Shown here in pieces: positions 34,461 to 38,541 of a DNA stretch of 38,541 bases (the first letter of the stretch is position 1; each line of letters begins with the position of its first letter). Position numbers and translations under genes: made by a program. The stretch is taken from positions 1 to 38,541 of the forward strand of contig JDUB01000009.1 in assembly GCA_000771265.1 (NCBI GenBank). The letters are read 5' to 3'. This DNA is from Bifidobacterium thermophilum DSM 20210 (GTDB lineage Bacteria > Actinomycetota > Actinomycetes > Actinomycetales > Bifidobacteriaceae). A model generated the notes under the pieces. It searched no databases, was not told the DNA's origin, and saw only the letters and a list, made by a program, of their open reading frames with translations.

Positions 34461-34871
34461 ATGCAGCGTGACATTGTAAAAGACCGGACGTTCCTCGCCC
34501 GCAAATCGGCGCCCGCAACAGTGGACGACGCCGCGGTGATTACGGATTTGCGTGATACGCTCGCCGCGCATCATGACGATTGCGTCGGCATGGCCGGCAA
34601 TATGATCGGCAGTTTGACGCGCATCATCATCGTCACGATGGGCGAGGAAGATGTCGTCATGGTCAACCCGGTTATTATCAAGCGTTCCGGCATGTACCTG
34701 ACGAAAGAAGGATGCCTGTCGCTGGAAGATGTGACGCGTGCCAAACGGTACGAGAACATCACCGTCGCTTGGCAGGATGACTCCTTCCACAGGCATGTGA
34801 CCAGCTATTCCGGGTGGGTCGCGCAGATCATCCAGCACGAGGTCGACCACCTCGACGGCATTCTGGTGTGA
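34461..34871 (+). CDS. def: Peptide deformylase-like protein (short, variant motif 1)
   Basis: This 136-residue metalloenzyme of the deformylase family removes the formyl group from nascent proteins. Motif 2 EGCLSL and motif 3 QHEVDHLDG, which bind the metal through Cys and two His, are intact. Motif 1, normally GxGxAAxQ, reads VGMAGNMIG and lacks the glutamine. The protein is also shorter than housekeeping deformylases (about 160-220). Related short forms with GMAANMIG exist in clostridia and bifidobacteria, so this may be a second, non-essential deformylase. CAGGAGA lies before ATG 34461. It is convergent with the exporter gene, 48 bp apart. Confidence 0.85.
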   Translation: MQRDIVKDRTFLARKSAPATVDDAAVITDLRDTLAAHHDDCVGMAGNMIGSLTRIIIVTMGEEDVVMVNPVIIKRSGMYLTKEGCLSLEDVTRAKRYENITVAWQDDSFHRHVTSYSGWVAQIIQHEVDHLDGILV

Positions 34872-34919
34872 GCCAGGTCGCAGCCGATGCCAGACAGGCG
34901 CCGTTGTGTGAGCGGGTCC

Positions 34920-35897
34920 TCACTCGCGGCGTCCGGCGTCCGATGCCCGCCTCGCCCGCGCCTGTGACCGCCGCGAGAACCACACGTTGAGCAGCGAGCC
35001 GGTGACCACGAGCGCCACGCCAATCCAGAACGGCAGTCCGAGCGCGACCCCCAGCAGTACGGTGCTGGATGCGGTCGAGAACACTGGTGTCGCGTATGAT
35101 CCGATTGCCAACGTTTCCATATTGCCGTGCAGCATGCCATGCCCCCAGCATGCGTATCCGGCCGCGATGGATACGCCGCACGCAACCGTTGCGAGAACGC
35201 CGCCGACGCTCGGAGCTTGCGTGGGCATCCCGCCGCCGGAAATGAAGTGGATGACCCATTGGGTGACTGCCACGCAGCAGAAAAAGACCGTCGTGCCGTC
35301 GTAGCCGCCGGACATGCTCGGCGTGATTGTCGCGTACACTGCCCAGATCAGTGCCCCGGCGAACGCCAGCATGAACGGCAGCGGATTCGACGCGATATTG
35401 CGCAGCGCCGATTGCACATCCAGACTGTCACCGCCCACCGCCATCGCAACGCCGACCGTGGCGATAATCGCTCCCGGCAAAGCCTGCCAGACTGCGCCTT
35501 TTCGGCCGGACAGCGCCGCCGTGAACAGTACCAGCAGGGTCGGCCACAGGTAGTTGACGAGGCTGACTTCGACGGATTGCGCGGCGGTCGAAGCAAGGCC
35601 GATGGACAGGGAAATCGACGTCTCATAGGTGATGAACATGATGCCGCCAAGCAGCAGGTAGCGGCGGGGCGCTTGGGGGAGCGGTTTCGGGCGACGGGTG
35701 AGCAGCAGCATGATACCGCCGACCGTGTAGACCAGGGCGGCGCCGAGCGTGGCTCCGAACGCGTCCGAGGCGAGCCGCATGAGACCGGCCATGAAACCCC
35801 ATAACACGATGGCGAACAAACCGATCACCGTGCCGCCATGTGAAATCGCATGCCCGAGCAGTGGGTTTCTGGCGGTGTCAGTGGTGTGGTTCGTCAT
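34920..35897 (-). CDS. yddG: YddG-like aromatic amino acid exporter (EamA/DMT family)
   Basis: This 325-residue inner-membrane protein has ten helices in two EamA halves. The sequence follows YddG closely in pattern: TVIGLFAIVLWGFMAGLMRLASDAFGATLGAAL, FITYETSISLSIGLASTAAQSVEVSLVNYLWPTLLVLF, ALIWAVYATITPSMSGGYDGTTVFF, and GYACWGHGMLHGNMETLAIGSYATPVFS. YddG exports aromatic amino acids and related metabolites; in bifidobacteria these could include aromatic acids, but that is inference. ATG 35897 lies about 10 nt after AAGGAG; a longer upstream reading is poorly conserved, proline/arginine-rich and rejected. Confidence 0.85.
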   Translation of the reverse strand: MTNHTTDTARNPLLGHAISHGGTVIGLFAIVLWGFMAGLMRLASDAFGATLGAALVYTVGGIMLLLTRRPKPLPQAPRRYLLLGGIMFITYETSISLSIGLASTAAQSVEVSLVNYLWPTLLVLFTAALSGRKGAVWQALPGAIIATVGVAMAVGGDSLDVQSALRNIASNPLPFMLAFAGALIWAVYATITPSMSGGYDGTTVFFCCVAVTQWVIHFISGGGMPTQAPSVGGVLATVACGVSIAAGYACWGHGMLHGNMETLAIGSYATPVFSTASSTVLLGVALGLPFWIGVALVVTGSLLNVWFSRRSQARARRASDAGRRE

Positions 35898-36208
35898 GGC
35901 TGGGGCTCTCCTTAGGGATTGCTGGACGCGCGGTTCCGTTCGGCATCCGTTGCCTGGCACCCGGCACTTGGTCGGGGCACTCGGTGCCGGGCGGGTGCGT
36001 GGAGCGTATGTTGGAGCGGAACAAAACCGCCTGCATATTGCTAGGGCCACTGTACCGCCCGGGTGTGCACGCCGGGTGACGCCGGCTCGACCGGCAGACG
36101 AACAATCGGGCGAGCTGCCAGATAAACAATCAGGCAAATAATCTGGCGAACAGCCAGACGAACGTGGAGACACCCAGTCGGACGAACGGCCGGACGAGCC
36201 GCACCATG
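35898..36208. repeat. Intergenic region with short degenerate repeats
   Basis: At about 36090-36200 CAGACGAAC occurs twice (36095, 36155) and close variants (CAGATAAAC, GCGAACAGC, GGACGAACG, GGACGAGC) occur between and after them, giving a run of about 20-24-bp degenerate units. No gene is seen. The exporter promoter should lie in 35900-35990. Confidence 0.35.
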
Positions 36209-36367
36209 CTACTGCCGTTTCGTGCGCGACTGCCACCACCAGCCGGCGGCGTCAAGAATCATACCTGCAACCGCGATGATGATAATCGGAACGTCATGAC
36301 CCTTGACGCCGAAGACGATCAGCAGTATGTCGAGCACGATCTGCGCGATGAGCAGGCCTTTGTCCAT
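36209..36367 (-). CDS. Small membrane protein of 52 residues
   Basis: The product begins MDKGLLIAQIVLDILLIVFG, continues VKGHDVPIIIIAVAGMILDAA and ends GWWWQSRTKRQ. Two hydrophobic helices of about 16-18 residues and a basic C-terminus suggest a hairpin in the membrane with the tail inside. GGAGGG lies 5 nt before the ATG. The ribosome site is duplicated: GGAGGGACACAT occurs twice in tandem (36366-36389 region, minus strand), which creates an in-frame ATG 12 nt upstream, also with GGAGGG before it. No family recognised. Confidence 0.65.
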   Translation of the reverse strand: MDKGLLIAQIVLDILLIVFGVKGHDVPIIIIAVAGMILDAAGWWWQSRTKRQ

Positions 36368-36532
36368 GTGTCCCTCCATGTGTCCCTCCAGATATTGTGC
36401 TCTTGTGACGATAGTCCCAGGGGTTCGGTAGCGGCGTCAGCGTCCCGGGTAGTGGTCCCGCGCGGACAGGATGCGCAAATCGGCTCGCTGTGGTAGAGTG
36501 CTTACTTGTATGTGCGGCTTTGCTGTGCATCT

Positions 36533-36606
36533 GCGGATGTAGTTCATCGGTAGAATGGAAGCTTCCCAAGCTTCAGAGGCGGGTTCGACTCCCGTCATCC
36601 GCTCCA
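36533..36606 (+). tRNA. tRNA-Gly, anticodon CCC
   Basis: Acceptor strands GCGGATG (36533-36539) and CATCCGC (36596-36602) pair perfectly. The anticodon loop TTCCCAA gives CCC at 36565-36567. The T-arm reads GCGGGTTCGACTCCCGT. Unlike the leucine tRNA in this window the 3' CCA (36604-36606) is encoded. The sequence changes to more AT-rich DNA directly after the gene. Confidence 0.93.
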
Positions 36607-36877
36607 TTCGCTTCAATGCTGAGGCTGCAAAATCCAATCATTCCAACGATTTTCAATTTTGCAGGCACTTGCTCGATCACACGATTTTTGCCGAATTGTT
36701 GTCACCGTGTTGTCACGAGAGAGCTTGACTGTTCAGATTGGATGATTTCTCTTGGCAACCTATTTTTTGAATGGTTATGAGTAATTCTGGGATCTAAGAG
36801 AATTCGTGCCGTGAGGCATCGTCGCGTTAGCATCTGGTATAGTAAATATTTTTGGTCAAAGCAGGAAGGAGCGAAAT
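36607..36877. other. AT-rich junction region after tRNA-Gly
   Basis: No intact gene is seen. TTGTCACCGTGTTGTCAC (around 36702) is an 11-bp-spaced repeat of TTGTCAC, and TTTGCAGGCACTTGC lies nearby. Such sequence would fit the attachment-site side of an integrated element, but no integrase is in view. Confidence 0.35.
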
Positions 36878-38049
36878 ATGGCTGAAATAACCGTTTTATC
36901 CAGCCACGCTCCGTTGGGCTGTTGAGACAAGCAATGCTGATCCTGCTGCCGTGGCTGCTAAAAGAGGCTTGGCAGATTTCCCGGCATGGCTGAACTCCAG
37001 TGAGCCGCTTCGTCTCTCCTTCAGCAAGTTGTCGGATATAGGGAAGGCGTTGCAAATGCCATTTTGGCAGTCTTGTACGCTCTTCCGTTCCTGAACAACA
37101 TGAGGATGAGTTAGTTCAGTATCGCACCGTTAAGAATCATGGAGTCGAACCAAGTAGGGATTTGCAAGATATCATTCGGCTAATGCGCAATCGCCAGGAT
37201 TGGGCTAAGGATGAGCTTTCTGCGCGAGGTCTTGATGAAAATCGGCTTGTCGGCAGCGTTGCTTCTAGCGTATCCGCTGAAGAGCTAGGAAAAGCGATTC
37301 GTGAGAAACTTCAGCTGGATGATGTATGGTATGCGCGCAAAACTGTGGAGGAGTGGTTTCGATACATTAGACAGCGTGCCAGTGAAAATGGCCTGATTGT
37401 GATGGTTGATTCCAAAGTGGGGACTTCTCATAGGCGCTTAAACGTACAGGAATTTCGTGCATTTGTTCTTTTGGACCAGACGGCCCCATTGATTTTTATT
37501 AATCGCAATGATTCCCATTCTGCGATGCTCTTCTCTCTGCTTCATGAGATCGGCCATGTCCTACTTGGAAGTAACGAAATCTTTAATGATGATTTTGCGA
37601 TGAGTGGAACACGGATTGAAAGGCTCATTAACCGGGCTGTTATTCAGGCTGTCGTGGATAATCAAGATTTTTGCAGTTACTGGAAAGAGTCTAAACGCAG
37701 AAATAACGATATATTGATGATTGCTAATGAATGTGCGAAACGCTATGGCCTTAGTGCACTAGCGCTTACCATTCATGCCAATTACTTGGGGCTAGCTGCG
37801 GATGAAGATGTGCGAACTGTATCTGAAAAGACACGGGAACATCTTAGTAAAACGCACAGTAGCGATGCAAAGGGAGGCAATCAGAACAACACGAATGCGT
37901 TCCATCTAGATAGCGGTTTTGTTGGACTAGTGAAGAGCAGCATTGACCGTGGCTCTCTGAGTTATTCTGATGGTTTTTCTTTGCTTGGTGTGAAATCCAT
38001 CCAGGCTTATGATGGCCTACTTCAGGTGAAGGGGATGGCGAATGAGTGA
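36878..38049 (+). pseudogene. ImmA/IrrE-family metallopeptidase gene with frameshifts
   Basis: ATG 36878 (MAEIT) follows GGAAGGAG. The frame closes after 15 codons; a second frame carries RWAVETSNADPAAVAAKRGLADFPAWL (36912 to about 37061), a DNA-binding-like start. A third frame begins VPEQHEDELVQYRTVKNHGVEPSRD and continues to the stop at 38049. The longest part holds the zinc motif in LLHEIGHVLLG and FINRNDSHSAMLFSL typical of ImmA/IrrE peptidases. At least two frameshifts are needed, one near 36893-36911 and one extra T in the run at 37062-37065. They may be real decay or homopolymer sequencing errors. If repaired, the protein would have about 390 residues and would pair with the overlapping PIN-like gene. 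Confidence 0.75.
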
Positions 38050-38541
38050 TTTGTTTTTGCTTGATTCAGATATTTTTATTAGCTCATATCGTACCTATCA
38101 TCCTTTTTCGTATAAAGAATTTCATTCTTTTTGGCGTTGGTTGGAGAAATTGGCTTCTGATGGGAAGGTGCGTCTACTTGATTCCGTTTATAAGGAAATA
38201 ACGCGCAAGAATAGTAAAGGTCAAATCGATGAATTAGGGCAGTGGGCTGAAGCTATCTTTAGTGAACGTCAAATTAGCCATAAGACTGATGAAATCGGTG
38301 CAGCTTATGCCCAAGTGCAAGATTATTTGGCTACATGTGGCTGTTATCGTTCTGTCTCGTATGCGCAGTGGGAGCCTGAAGATAAAGCCGATCCTTGGCT
38401 CATTGCTGCTGTCAAAGTCCTGCATGCCACCATCGTGACGAATGAGCAGGCGGTAAAGCCGACGCCTAATCAGCCCTTGAAAAGAGAGCCTAAAATTCCC
38501 GATGTGGCTGAAGCTCTGGATAACGTCCGAATTCTTGCGCA
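38042..38541 (+). CDS. DUF4411 PIN-like protein, candidate toxin (3' end outside the window)
   Basis: The frame starts at ATG 38042, overlapping the end of the metallopeptidase gene by 8 bp, and is open to the window end (166 codons). MSDLFLLDSDIFISSYRTYH gives the PIN-like first acidic residues (Asp8, Asp10). EDKADPWLIAAV and TIVTNEQAV follow at the spacing of DUF4411, and KIPDVAEAL near the end is also typical. PIN-like proteins are often RNases. Together with an ImmA/IrrE gene this makes a known kind of toxin-antitoxin-like pair. AT-rich codon use matches the upstream gene and differs from the rest of the window. Confidence 0.8.
   Translation, partial: MSDLFLLDSDIFISSYRTYHPFSYKEFHSFWRWLEKLASDGKVRLLDSVYKEITRKNSKGQIDELGQWAEAIFSERQISHKTDEIGAAYAQVQDYLATCGCYRSVSYAQWEPEDKADPWLIAAVKVLHATIVTNEQAVKPTPNQPLKREPKIPDVAEALDNVRILA

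Overview
The window looks like a chromosomal segment of a high-GC Gram-positive bacterium, most probably a Bifidobacterium. This rests on the GC-rich, short-intergenic layout, the actinobacterial style of the proteins (HtrA with a long Pro/Gln-rich N-terminus, PdxS/PdxT, FprA-type reductase) and a tet(W) cargo of the kind common in that genus. Species is not called. Three near-perfect parS sites at 34.2-34.36 kb suggest that this part of the chromosome lies in the origin domain.

Layout. 0-4 kb: tRNA-Leu(CAG), an array of hairpins about 52 bp apart, a threonine-aldolase-like PLP enzyme and a membrane-anchored HtrA protease. 4.1-10.6 kb (minus): a dipeptide/oligopeptide ABC transporter operon (lipoprotein, two permeases, a double ATPase) whose last three joints overlap by 4 bp, ending with a C39-like cysteine peptidase. 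10.9-12.8 kb: a 73-bp tandem repeat array and a MocR-type regulator. 12.8-15.8 kb: a cytoplasmic GH5 glycosidase divergent from a GT2 glycosyltransferase. 16.1-17.8 kb (minus): pdxS-pdxT, the PLP synthase. 17.8-18.9 kb: a long non-coding region with a second array of exactly 73-bp period whose palindromes covary.

18.9-24.8 kb: a DHA2-type MFS transporter fused to a C-terminal CBS pair, cut at codon 89 by a roughly 4-kb foreign segment. That segment holds a sigma-factor pseudogene, a methyltransferase and tet(W) with its leader peptide and attenuator, plus gene scraps. A 6-bp AGCATT flanks it on both sides. 25-28 kb: a P1B-type metal ATPase with a long structured leader region. 28.4-30.1 kb: a Panacea-domain (DUF4065) protein divergent from a small alarmone-synthetase-like protein, read here as a possible toxin-antitoxin pair. 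30.4-36.4 kb: FprA-type reductase, HtpX, a PAP2 phosphatase, parS sites, a peptide-deformylase variant, a YddG-like exporter and a 52-residue membrane protein. 36.5-38.5 kb: tRNA-Gly(CCC) followed by more AT-rich DNA with a frameshifted ImmA/IrrE-type metallopeptidase overlapping a DUF4411 PIN-like gene, probably the edge of an element integrated at the tRNA.

The most unusual non-genic signal is a set of periodic intergenic arrays: two with an exact 73-bp unit (about seven helical turns) and unrelated sequence, one with hairpins at about 52 bp, and a clustered CGGGAGAT word shared by several intergenic regions. The most interesting gene-level candidate is the divergent alarmone-synthetase/Panacea pair.
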